Below the pieces are notes generated by a model. It searched no databases, was not told the origin of the DNA, and saw only the letters and a list, made by a program, of their open reading frames with translations. From assembly GCF_009846755.1 (NCBI RefSeq), contig NZ_AQOR01000021.1:1-64000 (forward strand): DNA of 64,000 nucleotides, written 5' to 3'. Shown here one piece after another: positions 35,892 to 43,437 of this stretch. Made by a program: the position numbers and the translations under genes. How positions within the stretch are numbered: the first letter of the stretch is position 1; every line of letters begins with the position of its first letter. The DNA comes from Alcanivorax sp. S71-1-4 (GTDB taxonomy: Bacteria > Pseudomonadota > Gammaproteobacteria > Pseudomonadales > Alcanivoracaceae).

Positions 35892-37085
35892 ATGACCGCA
35901 CCGCTTTCTTCCGCCCGACGGCGCCTGGCTGAACTGGCCCTGGCACTGGGTGGCTTCAGCATCGGCACCACCGAATTCGTGATCATGGGCCTGATGCCCC
36001 GCATCGCCACCGACCTCGGCGTGCCGGTCGAAGACGTAGGCTACGCCATCAGCAGCTACGCCCTCGGCGTGGTCGTCGGCGCACCGCTGATTTCCGCACT
36101 GGCGGCCCGCGTGCCGCGCCGCGCATTGCTGATCGCACTGATGCTGATCTTCGCCTGCGGCAATATCGCCAGTGCACTGGCCACGGATTTCTGGACCTTC
36201 GTCGGCCTGCGCTTCCTCGCCGGGTTGCCCCATGGCGCCTACTTCGGCGTGGCGGCACTGGTCGCTGCCGCTGCAGTGAAACCCAACGAACGCGCCCGCG
36301 CCGTGGCACGCGTCATGACCGGCCTGACGGTGGCAATCCTGATCGGTGCTCCGCTGGGCACCTGGGCCGGCAACCAGTTTGGCTGGATGGTGGCCTTCAT
36401 GGCCGTCGGCGGCATCGCGTTGCTCACGGCACTGATGGTGCGGCTATGGGTGCCGGTACAACCGGTGCAGACCCACGCCTCGCCGCTGCGGGAACTGTCG
36501 GCGCTGGTGCAACAGCGCGTGCTGTTCACCCTCGGCATCGCCTGCATCGGCTTCGGGGGCATGTTCTCGGTGTTCAGCTACGTGATGCCGACCCTGACCG
36601 AACAGGCCGGCATGTCGGACCACTATGGGCCGCTGGTACTGGCGGTGTTCGGCCTCGGCACCATCCTCGGCATGTTCGCCGGCGCGCGGCTGGCCGACCG
36701 CGATCTGTTGCGCGCGATCCCGGCCATCCTGCTCTGGTGCGTCGTGACACAGACGGCGTTTTACTGGGCCGCCAACCATGTGGTGTCGGGCATTCTGTTT
36801 GTCGGCATCGTCGGCACCGCCATGGCCCTCGGCCCGGCGATCCAGACACGGCTGATGGACGTGGCCGGCGACGCCCAGACCATGGCCGCCTCCATGAACC
36901 ACGCTGCCTTCAACATGGCCAATGCCCTCGGCGCCTATTTCGCCGGCGAGGTGATCCGCATGGGGTACGACTGGTCATCCACCGGGTTGGTCGGGGCGGT
37001 GATGGCGCTCGGTGGTTTGCTGATTTTCTGGCTGGGCCGGCTGATGGAGCGCCGCCCCACCCCGAATATGCCAAGCGAGGCGTAG
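35892..37085 (+). CDS. MFS transporter, DHA1 family (AraJ/YdhP-like efflux)
   Basis: 397 residues, 12 hydrophobic helices. The opening LALALGGFSIGTTEFVIMGLMP and the loop 2-3 region 'SALAARVPRRALLIALM' are typical of sugar/drug exporters of the AraJ group, with 'RFLAGLPHGAYFGVAALVAA' in helix 4. The substrate is unknown. The stop codon TAG is formed by the first bases of the hairpin repeat starting at 37082. Confidence 0.88.
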   Translation: MTAPLSSARRRLAELALALGGFSIGTTEFVIMGLMPRIATDLGVPVEDVGYAISSYALGVVVGAPLISALAARVPRRALLIALMLIFACGNIASALATDFWTFVGLRFLAGLPHGAYFGVAALVAAAAVKPNERARAVARVMTGLTVAILIGAPLGTWAGNQFGWMVAFMAVGGIALLTALMVRLWVPVQPVQTHASPLRELSALVQQRVLFTLGIACIGFGGMFSVFSYVMPTLTEQAGMSDHYGPLVLAVFGLGTILGMFAGARLADRDLLRAIPAILLWCVVTQTAFYWAANHVVSGILFVGIVGTAMALGPAIQTRLMDVAGDAQTMAASMNHAAFNMANALGAYFAGEVIRMGYDWSSTGLVGAVMALGGLLIFWLGRLMERRPTPNMPSEA

Positions 37086-37251
37086 GGTGGGTAGAGCCAA
37101 AGGCGAAACCCACCACGTCCATGCCCGTTAATCACTCCCGCAAAACCATCGAAACTGCCCTACCTCGGAGGTGGGTAGTTTCGATGGTTTTGCGGGAGTG
37201 ATTAACGGGCATGGACGTGGTGGGTTTTGCCTTTGGGTCTACCCACCCTAC
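37082..37251. repeat. Long inverted repeat (MITE-like hairpin)
   Basis: Two arms of about 80-84 nt, nearly complementary with only a few mismatches, meet at 37166. The ends are GTAGGGTGGGT and ACCCACCCTAC. The outer 30 nt resemble a GTAGGGTGGGT...AACCCACC repeat I recall from many proteobacteria. The inner part (CACGTCCATGCCCGTTAATC) looks specific. It carries no gene and separates two convergent genes, where it would act as a bidirectional terminator. Confidence 0.9.
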
Positions 37252-37277
37252 CGCACCCTCCCCGCAGAAATTGAGGC

Positions 37278-37673
37278 TTAACCCTGCGGCATATACACCA
37301 GCTCCCAGATATGCCCGTCCGGGTCCTGGAAACTGTGCTCGTACATAAAACCGTGATCCTGCGAGGGCCGGCAGGCACTGCCGCCATGGGCCAGTGCCGC
37401 GTCCACCATCTGGTCCACCGCCTCACGGCTGTCACGGGACAGCGCAAGCAGCACTTCGGCCTGCTCATGCGCATTGCTGATGCGTTTGCCGGGGATAAAG
37501 TCCATAAAGCGCTTTTCAGTGACCAGCATCGCGTGGATGCCTTGATCAATCACCAGGCAGGCGGCGGTGTCGTCGGTGAACTGTTCGTTGAAGTGAAACC
37601 CCAGCGCTTTGAAGAAGGTCATGCTGCGGGGCAGGTCGGTGACGGGCAGGTTGATGAATATCTGGGTAGCCAT
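37278..37673 (-). CDS. VOC-family protein (glyoxalase/bleomycin-resistance type)
   Basis: 131 residues. The N-terminus MATQIFINLPVTDLPRSMTFF and the C-terminal 'HSFQDPDGHIWELVYM' define the paired beta-alpha-beta3 VOC fold. The metal ligands are not the standard glyoxalase I set, so function is open. It is the last gene of the minus-strand cluster that runs from 40961. Confidence 0.85.
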   Translation of the reverse strand: MATQIFINLPVTDLPRSMTFFKALGFHFNEQFTDDTAACLVIDQGIHAMLVTEKRFMDFIPGKRISNAHEQAEVLLALSRDSREAVDQMVDAALAHGGSACRPSQDHGFMYEHSFQDPDGHIWELVYMPQG

Positions 37674-37828
37674 AGTGGGTCAGTCCTGAGAAAGTGGGTA
37701 GGTATCCGTTAGTCGTCGGAGACACAGCGTTTTCGACAACCTCCAGGGCCAGACCTGGAATCTTGAAGCTCCGCGTACCCTGCCCGGCTGCAAAGTATCC
37801 GCTCACACAGCAACGCGACCCGCGCCGA

Positions 37829-38131
37829 TCATGTGACGGCCCCTTCGAAATAAGCACGAAGCGCCTCGAAGGCGTCATTGGTACCCGACAGGAACCCGGT
37901 TTTGGGTTTAACGCCATTCAGTTCCAGCGCCACGGCGTTTATCAGGATCTTTCTCCCGTCCGCCAGATGAACCCCCATTCTTTTAGGGCCGCCCCCGCCG
38001 CTTGAGACGTACACCTTGCGCACGTCATCAAGGGTGTAGAGCGTGTTCCTGTAATGAAAACCTTGCTCGGTGAGGGTGAGGAGATGCCTTGAAAAAAAGA
38101 ACAGGTGCCTCTGGCTGTACACTTTATTCAT
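37829..38131 (-). CDS. Hypothetical protein
   Basis: 100 residues, no membrane helix. The pattern 'HYRNTLYTLDDVRKVYVSS' followed by KRMGVHLADGRKILI looks like the beta-rich half of a small PH-like or DUF-type domain. No family was recognised. It lies 110 nt from OsmC upstream and 155 nt from the VOC gene downstream. Confidence 0.6.
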   Translation of the reverse strand: MNKVYSQRHLFFFSRHLLTLTEQGFHYRNTLYTLDDVRKVYVSSGGGGPKRMGVHLADGRKILINAVALELNGVKPKTGFLSGTNDAFEALRAYFEGAVT

Positions 38132-38241
38132 TGTTCACTCGACGCCTGAACATCCGTCATTGAGGCAACCTCCGCCGGAGCGCGCCCCTTGCAGCAGGTT
38201 TCGCTGATGCGGGCTGTGCCAGACCCGCCGCCCCTGAACAG

Positions 38242-38640
38242 TCACCCTCTGGCGGTGGTGATCCCCACCCCTTCCAGCAACGTCTTCGTCACCGGCGTCT
38301 TGCCGGCAATCTCCAGCAATTTGTCCCACTGCGCCTCATTCAACACCGCATCCGTATGCAGCGTGCGCTCGATACGGGAGTCGCCCTCGCGGTTTTTCAG
38401 GAAGGAAAGTTCCACCCGCAGCTCACCAATATCCCAGCCCTTCTTCTCCGCATACATGCGCAAAGTGATCGCCGTACAGGCACCCAGCCCGGCCAGCAGC
38501 AAATCATACGGCGCCGGCCCTGCATCCTGCCCGCCGGCCTGCGGCGGCTCATCTGCCACCAGGGTATGGCGGCCTGTCTGGATGTCATGGCGATAGGCGG
38601 CACCGGCAGAGGTCACGGTGGCAGACGAAATGGCTTTCAT
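38242..38640 (-). CDS. OsmC-family peroxiredoxin
   Basis: 132 residues from ATG 38640 with AGGAG upstream; the longer frame to 38829 is an artefact. OsmC/Ohr proteins reduce organic hydroperoxides with two cysteines. Here only the first region 'GLGACTAITLRMYAEKKGWD' shows the conserved Cys. The second Cys usual in Ohr is not seen, which fits the YhfA-like subgroup of uncertain activity. Confidence 0.85.
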   Translation of the reverse strand: MKAISSATVTSAGAAYRHDIQTGRHTLVADEPPQAGGQDAGPAPYDLLLAGLGACTAITLRMYAEKKGWDIGELRVELSFLKNREGDSRIERTLHTDAVLNEAQWDKLLEIAGKTPVTKTLLEGVGITTARG

Positions 38641-38654
38641 TTCAATGCTCCTGT

Positions 38655-39071
38655 TCAGGGCTGCCTGTCGAATTGCGGCACGCCGTCGGGGATCACAAAC
38701 CAGTCCTGCTTTTCGCTGACCCAGACGTGAGCCTGCGGTGCGAGCATGCGCGTATCCGACAAGGTGCCCGGCTTGAGTTTGATGATCTCCTGCTGTGCCG
38801 GGTTGATGTGGTACATGCGGTTGCCGCACGTCGGGCAGAACCAGGCGCCGTTGGTGTTGTCGCTATCGGACAGCCGTTCCCAGTATTTCATCTCGCCATG
38901 AAACACGATGTCCTCGCGCCGCACCACGGCGGTGACGCTGAACGGGCTGGTGGAGAGTTTCTGGCACTCGCGGCAGTGGCAGGCCATCACCTTCATCGGC
39001 GCGGCCAGCAGTTCATAAGTCACACCGCCGCACTGGCAGGCCCCTTCGAGTGGATATTGGACGTCACGCAT
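38655..39071 (-). CDS. GFA-family zinc protein (glutathione-dependent formaldehyde-activating type)
   Basis: 138 residues from ATG 39071. Zinc-site cysteines are CQCGG (CxC), CHCREC and CPTCG, the standard GFA pattern. Members include Gfa and many of unknown role. It overlaps the upstream transglutaminase-like gene by eight bases and precedes osmC by 14 nt. A second GFA gene (39651-39998) lies on the other side of the transglutaminase-like gene. Confidence 0.87.
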   Translation of the reverse strand: MRDVQYPLEGACQCGGVTYELLAAPMKVMACHCRECQKLSTSPFSVTAVVRREDIVFHGEMKYWERLSDSDNTNGAWFCPTCGNRMYHINPAQQEIIKLKPGTLSDTRMLAPQAHVWVSEKQDWFVIPDGVPQFDRQP

Positions 39072-39651
39072 GGGCGGTAATCTCTTCGGCATCAGGGAGG
39101 TGATCATGCACGGCCTGCACCGTGTCATGCTGAGTCAGCGCCTGCACCACCACCGGCAACGGCTCGGCCAGAACAGCGGGAAAATCCCGTTCGCGCCGAT
39201 CCTGCAACGGAAACGCCAGTTGCTCGCGGGGCGGCACGAACTGTGCGTCCACACCCGCACGGTTACCGCGCGCATCAAGGCGGTACCAGCCGTGTTCCGG
39301 CAGCCAGACCGCATTCAGGCCATGCAGGCAGAACGGTGCGCCGGTGTCGTTCACTGACAGGCGCTGGTAGCACAAGCCCGCCGGCAACCCGTTGGCGCGC
39401 AACAAGGCCGCCAGCAGGTGGCTCTTGGCGTAGCAATAGCCGGTGCCTTGCCGCAGCACATCGGAGGCGCGGCAGGTGACCACGGTGTCCTGATAGTCCC
39501 AGCTATGGCGAATTTCATCGCGCACGAATTCAAAGCAGCGCCGGGCGACCCCCACCGGCGTCCCGCCTTCTTCGGCCAGCCGTGCGGCGCAGGCGCGAAT
39601 CGCCGGATGGTCGCTGTCAATCCACTCGCTGGCCGCCAGATACACCTGCAT
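39064..39651 (-). CDS. Transglutaminase-like cysteine protease-fold protein
   Basis: 195 residues. The catalytic triad is visible as Cys in GTGYCYAKSHLLAALLRA, His in FCLHGLNAVWL and Asp in WYRLDARGN. Bacterial members are peptidases or amidases of mostly unknown substrate. There is no signal peptide, so it is cytosolic. Sandwiched between two GFA genes with one- and eight-base overlaps, it is surely co-translated with them. Confidence 0.85.
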   Translation of the reverse strand: MQVYLAASEWIDSDHPAIRACAARLAEEGGTPVGVARRCFEFVRDEIRHSWDYQDTVVTCRASDVLRQGTGYCYAKSHLLAALLRANGLPAGLCYQRLSVNDTGAPFCLHGLNAVWLPEHGWYRLDARGNRAGVDAQFVPPREQLAFPLQDRRERDFPAVLAEPLPVVVQALTQHDTVQAVHDHLPDAEEITAHA

Positions 39652-39998
39652 CAGATGGCGCGCCCGTCGAAGGTGTGTACCGGCACGCTGTCCAGGTCAA
39701 CGTCCTGCAGGCAGCGCAGGTTGATCGCGGCCACCTCGTTGCCCTGCGGGTCCACACCTTCACCGAAGGGGTGTATGCCGCAGGTGGAACAGAAGCGATG
39801 CTTCACCACATGCTGGTTAAAGGTGTAGGTGCTCATGTTCTCCGTCGGCGTTTTCAGCGTCAGGGCGCTGCGCGGCACGAACCACAGCAGCGACCCTCTG
39901 CGATGACAGATGGAACAATTGCAGGCCAGGCCGCTGTCCACCTCGCCTTCCACTTCAAACGCGATGCCGCCGCAATGGCAACTCCCCTGATAACGCAT
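39651..39998 (-). CDS. GFA-family zinc protein, second copy
   Basis: 115 residues. Cysteines CHCGG, CNCSIC and CSTCG form the GFA zinc site. It is shorter than and divergent from the copy at 38655, so it is not a recent duplication. Its TGA overlaps the next ATG by one base. Confidence 0.87.
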   Translation of the reverse strand: MRYQGSCHCGGIAFEVEGEVDSGLACNCSICHRRGSLLWFVPRSALTLKTPTENMSTYTFNQHVVKHRFCSTCGIHPFGEGVDPQGNEVAAINLRCLQDVDLDSVPVHTFDGRAI

Positions 39999-40013
39999 GT
40001 GAAATATCTCCTT

Positions 40014-40484
40014 TCAATCCTGTTCCGCCAGCGGCCAGTTCAGTTCGGTGCGCCAACTGGCCGGGTCCGCATTGGTGGAAGGGTCAAGCACATAACTTTC
40101 CCACACCGGCAAACGGGTTGCATGCCCTTCTTTTTCCAGCCACGCCTGGAAAGCGCCCCAGGCTTGCGGCAGGCCATCGTAGTTGCCGGCGTACAGCGTG
40201 CGCGCCACGGTCAGCGCCGGCAGCCTGGACGGCGCCACACGCCCGGCCCGCTGCACGGGCGTGGCCACCGGCACACCGATCTCGAAATCAAAGGTGTCGT
40301 CAGGGATCTGGAAGTGGCGGGTAAACCAGGCGCCGGTTGTCTCGATCCCCTGGGTGGCGACCGTGGCGAACAATTCTTCGATGCCGGGCCCCATCACCTG
40401 CTGCATCTGCGCGCACGGCACGGCCAGGCGGATGACGGCGGTGTGCTGGTCCCGGGTCTGCAGAAGTCGGGGGGTCTCAATCAT
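40014..40484 (-). CDS. GyrI-like / AraC effector-binding-domain protein
   Basis: 156 residues from ATG 40484. The alternating pattern (HTAVIRLAVPCAQM, a central 'DDTFDFEIGVPV', ARTLYAGNYDGLPQAW and ESYVLDPS) is that of stand-alone SOUL/GyrI-like effector-binding proteins, some of which bind or hydrolyse small toxic molecules. No DNA-binding domain is attached. Confidence 0.8.
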   Translation of the reverse strand: MIETPRLLQTRDQHTAVIRLAVPCAQMQQVMGPGIEELFATVATQGIETTGAWFTRHFQIPDDTFDFEIGVPVATPVQRAGRVAPSRLPALTVARTLYAGNYDGLPQAWGAFQAWLEKEGHATRLPVWESYVLDPSTNADPASWRTELNWPLAEQD

Positions 40485-40544
40485 GCTCAGTGCTCCCAGT
40501 GAAGTGGTTTTCTCTGGTCGAACTGGCCGGTGCGATTTCGACAT

Positions 40545-40961
40545 TTATGCCCGTGGCGGGTCGCGGTGCACCGCCGCCAGCTTGTTACCGTCCGGGTCAC
40601 GCACATAGGCGGCATAGAAATCGGCGTTGTATTGCGGCCGCACGCCCGGCTCGCCCTCGCTGGTGCCGCCGGCAGCCAGCGCCGCAGCATGGAAGGCATC
40701 CACCTGCGCGCGTGTCGCCGCAGTGAAGGCCACCATGACACCGTTGCCCGGCGAGGCCGGCGCGCCATCGAACGGCGGGCACAGCCACAAAGCCAGCTCC
40801 TCGCGGCCTTCGTCGTTGTAGGTCCCCCAGCCACTCCAGCCGAGGTCGAAGCCTTCATCGCCGGTGTCCACACGATGAATACCCAGTGTTGCCAGCACGC
40901 GGTCATAAAACACCCGTGCGCTGGCCGGATCACGCGTACCCAGACAAACGTAGCGAAACAT
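40545..40961 (-). CDS. VOC-family protein, first gene of the minus-strand cluster
   Basis: 138 residues. FRYVCLGTRDPASARVFYD at the start and 'YAAYVRDPDGNKLAAVHRD' at the end mark the VOC fold, closest in style to lactoylglutathione-lyase-like proteins of unknown substrate. It lies 60 nt before the GyrI-like gene and is divergent from map, so the cluster promoter should lie between 40962 and 41081. Confidence 0.85.
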   Translation of the reverse strand: MFRYVCLGTRDPASARVFYDRVLATLGIHRVDTGDEGFDLGWSGWGTYNDEGREELALWLCPPFDGAPASPGNGVMVAFTAATRAQVDAFHAAALAAGGTSEGEPGVRPQYNADFYAAYVRDPDGNKLAAVHRDPPRA

Positions 40962-41081
40962 CCGCAGCCCTCCTTTGACAGCCTGTCAGGCATGCTAGCC
41001 GGTCCGTTTGCCGGCCCGCCACCCGCGCGGGTGACATCTGCTATGATCCGGCGATCTGTTCCCGTCACGGCCAGACGCACG

Positions 41082-41870
41082 ATGACCGCTATTCGACTGA
41101 AAAATGCCGAGGACCTGGCGCATATGCGCCACGCCGGCCAACTGCTTGCCGACGTGTTCCGCATGCTGGAAGACAGGGTCCGCGCCGGCGTGACCACTCT
41201 GGCGCTGAACGACCTCGTCACCGACTACATTCGCGATACGCTGCAGGCACGCCCCGCCAGCATTGGCCAGTACGGGTATCCGTTTGCCCTGAACGCCTCG
41301 CTGAACGATGAGGTGTGCCATGGCATGCCGGCGGCAGACCGTGTGCTGCACGACGGCGACATCCTGAACCTGGATATCACCCTGGAGAAAAACGGCTTTA
41401 TCGCCGACGCCAGCCGCATGTATCAGGTCGGTGAGGTCAGCCCGGAAGCGCAGCGCCTGGTGGAGGAAACCCGCAACGCGATGTGGGCCGGCATTAAAGC
41501 GGTGCGCCCCGGCGCGCGGCTGGGCGATATCGGCCACGCCATTGAGCAACATGCGCGCACCTGCGGCTACAGCGTGGTGCGCGACTACTGCGGCCACGGT
41601 ATCGGCCGGCAGATGCACGAGGCCCCCGAGGTGCTGCATGTCGGCCAGCCGGGCACCGGCCTGCTGCTGAAACCGGGCATGGTGTTCACCATCGAGCCGA
41701 TGATCAACCAGGGCAGCGCGCGGTTGCGCCATCGTCGCGTCGGCCATTGGGACATCGCCCTCACCCACGATCGCCAGCTTTCCGCACAGTGGGAGCACAC
41801 CGTGGCGGTGACCGAACAGGGCGTGGCAGTGCTCACACAGCACGACGACGACCGGCACCGGCTGGCCTGA
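41082..41870 (+). CDS. map: Methionine aminopeptidase, type I
   Basis: 262 residues from ATG 41082. The dinuclear metal ligands are all visible: Asp in LNLDITLEKNG, Asp in GFIADASRM, His in CGHGIGRQMHEAPEVLH, Glu in FTIEPMI and Glu in WEHTVAVTEQG, plus the substrate His in VCHGMP. It removes N-terminal Met from nascent proteins. It is not beside rpsB, the usual site for the housekeeping map, so it is probably a second copy; this cannot be checked inside the window. Confidence 0.93.
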   Translation: MTAIRLKNAEDLAHMRHAGQLLADVFRMLEDRVRAGVTTLALNDLVTDYIRDTLQARPASIGQYGYPFALNASLNDEVCHGMPAADRVLHDGDILNLDITLEKNGFIADASRMYQVGEVSPEAQRLVEETRNAMWAGIKAVRPGARLGDIGHAIEQHARTCGYSVVRDYCGHGIGRQMHEAPEVLHVGQPGTGLLLKPGMVFTIEPMINQGSARLRHRRVGHWDIALTHDRQLSAQWEHTVAVTEQGVAVLTQHDDDRHRLA

Positions 41871-41895
41871 CCGTGATTGCCCGGGATACCGCTTG

Positions 41896-43212
41896 ATGAG
41901 TGCCTGGTTTACCCAGCTGACCGACTGGCTCGCCGCGCACCCGCACTGGCTGGGGCTGGCCCTGTTCACCGCCGCCTGCATTGAATGCCTGGCCATTCTC
42001 GGCCTGTTGATACCGGGCACCGTGGTGCTGTTCAGCATGGCCATGCTGGCCGGGCACAGCGGCATGCCCCTGTGGCAGACGCTGCTGCTGGGCTACACCG
42101 GCGGCCTGCTGGGGGATGCCATCTCCTACGGTCTGGGCCGCCGTTATCACGGGCGCATCCGTGCGCTGCCGGGGCTGCGCCAGCATCCGCAATGGCTCGC
42201 CACCGCCGAGATGTACTTCCGCCGCTACGGCGTGGTCAGCCTGCTGGTGGGCCGCTATATCGGACCGTTGCGGCCGATGCTGCCGATGGTCGCCGGCATG
42301 TTCGAAATGCCCCTGGGTCGCTTCATGCTCATCAGCCTGCTGGCCGCCTCCGGCTGGGCCGTCGCCTACCTGCTGCCCGGCTGGGCCACCGGCACGGCCA
42401 TGCGCCTGCCCTTGCCGCCGGGCTTCTGGCACGACGTCGCGCTGATCCTCGGCGGCGTGGTGGCCGTCCTCGGGGTGATCATCCACAGCAGCCTGCGCGG
42501 GCGCCGCCAGACCACACTGCTCGCCGCCGGCGCCTGCCTGCTGCCACTGGTCGCGCTACTGCTGGGCTGGCAGGCCCTGGACCATCTGGACCAGGGCCTG
42601 ATGACGGTGATCCAGGCGCACCGCCACAGCGCGATGGATCATGTCATGGTGCTGGTAACGCGGCTCGGTGACTTCCGCACGCAACTGATCGCCGGCGTCC
42701 TGCTGGTCGGCCTGCTGGCGCTCACCCGGCAATGGCGCGCGGCCCTGTTTGCCACCGGCGTGCTGCTCGGCACCGCGCTGAGCAATGTGGCGCTGAAATG
42801 GCTGCTGGCCCGTGCCCGCCCGGATATTCTGCTGGACCCCCTGCCCACCTTCAGCCTGCCGAGCGGGCACACCTCGGCGGCGTTCGCGTTTTTCCTGACG
42901 CTGGGCATACTGGCCGGGCGCAGCCAGCCGGTACGCTGGCGGCTGACGTGGCTGCTGCTGGTGAGCCTGCCGGCCATGGCGATTGCCTTTTCGCGCGTGT
43001 ACCTGGGCGTGCACTGGCCCACCGACATTCTCGCCGGCGCGCTGCTGGCCGGCACGCTCTGCGCCGCCAGCCTGGCGCTGGTGCAACGGCGCACGCCGCT
43101 GACAACGCTGCCCCCGCGCGTCTGGCGGATCATCCTGCCGCCCTGCCTCGGTGTGCTGGCAGCCGCCGCACTCTGGAATCTGGCACCCGCTCTGCAACGC
43201 TACGCCTACTGA
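41896..43212 (+). CDS. DedA-family membrane protein fused to a PAP2 phosphatase
   Basis: 438 residues. Residues 1-200 form a DedA/SNARE-associated domain (GYTGGLLGDAISYGLGRR, 'FRRYGVVSLLVGRYIGPLRP'), the family implicated in undecaprenyl-phosphate or phospholipid flipping. Residues 215-425 are a PAP2 phosphatase with all three motifs: KWLLARARPD, PSGHTS and SRVYLGVHWPTD. The fusion would join translocation and dephosphorylation of a lipid (for example undecaprenyl pyrophosphate recycling). The protein is multi-spanning. ATG 41896 is used; a TTG precedes it by one codon. Confidence 0.88.
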   Translation: MSAWFTQLTDWLAAHPHWLGLALFTAACIECLAILGLLIPGTVVLFSMAMLAGHSGMPLWQTLLLGYTGGLLGDAISYGLGRRYHGRIRALPGLRQHPQWLATAEMYFRRYGVVSLLVGRYIGPLRPMLPMVAGMFEMPLGRFMLISLLAASGWAVAYLLPGWATGTAMRLPLPPGFWHDVALILGGVVAVLGVIIHSSLRGRRQTTLLAAGACLLPLVALLLGWQALDHLDQGLMTVIQAHRHSAMDHVMVLVTRLGDFRTQLIAGVLLVGLLALTRQWRAALFATGVLLGTALSNVALKWLLARARPDILLDPLPTFSLPSGHTSAAFAFFLTLGILAGRSQPVRWRLTWLLLVSLPAMAIAFSRVYLGVHWPTDILAGALLAGTLCAASLALVQRRTPLTTLPPRVWRIILPPCLGVLAAAALWNLAPALQRYAY

Positions 43213-43437
43213 TGCCTGTGGCGTTTATGCCACACCCGAACAGACTGCGAATCCTATTCGGATATTGCCGGGCACCTGCTGCGCAATCGCGCACACGATT
43301 TCATCAAACTGCCTTCCCGGCGACTTCTGCACGCCATCTCCCTGTCATTGCCATCGCCTAACGTACGCCCGTCCAGACGGACACCACGCATTTTTTCGAC
43401 ACCCCAAAATACCAACGGAGACACCAAGGTGACGCAC

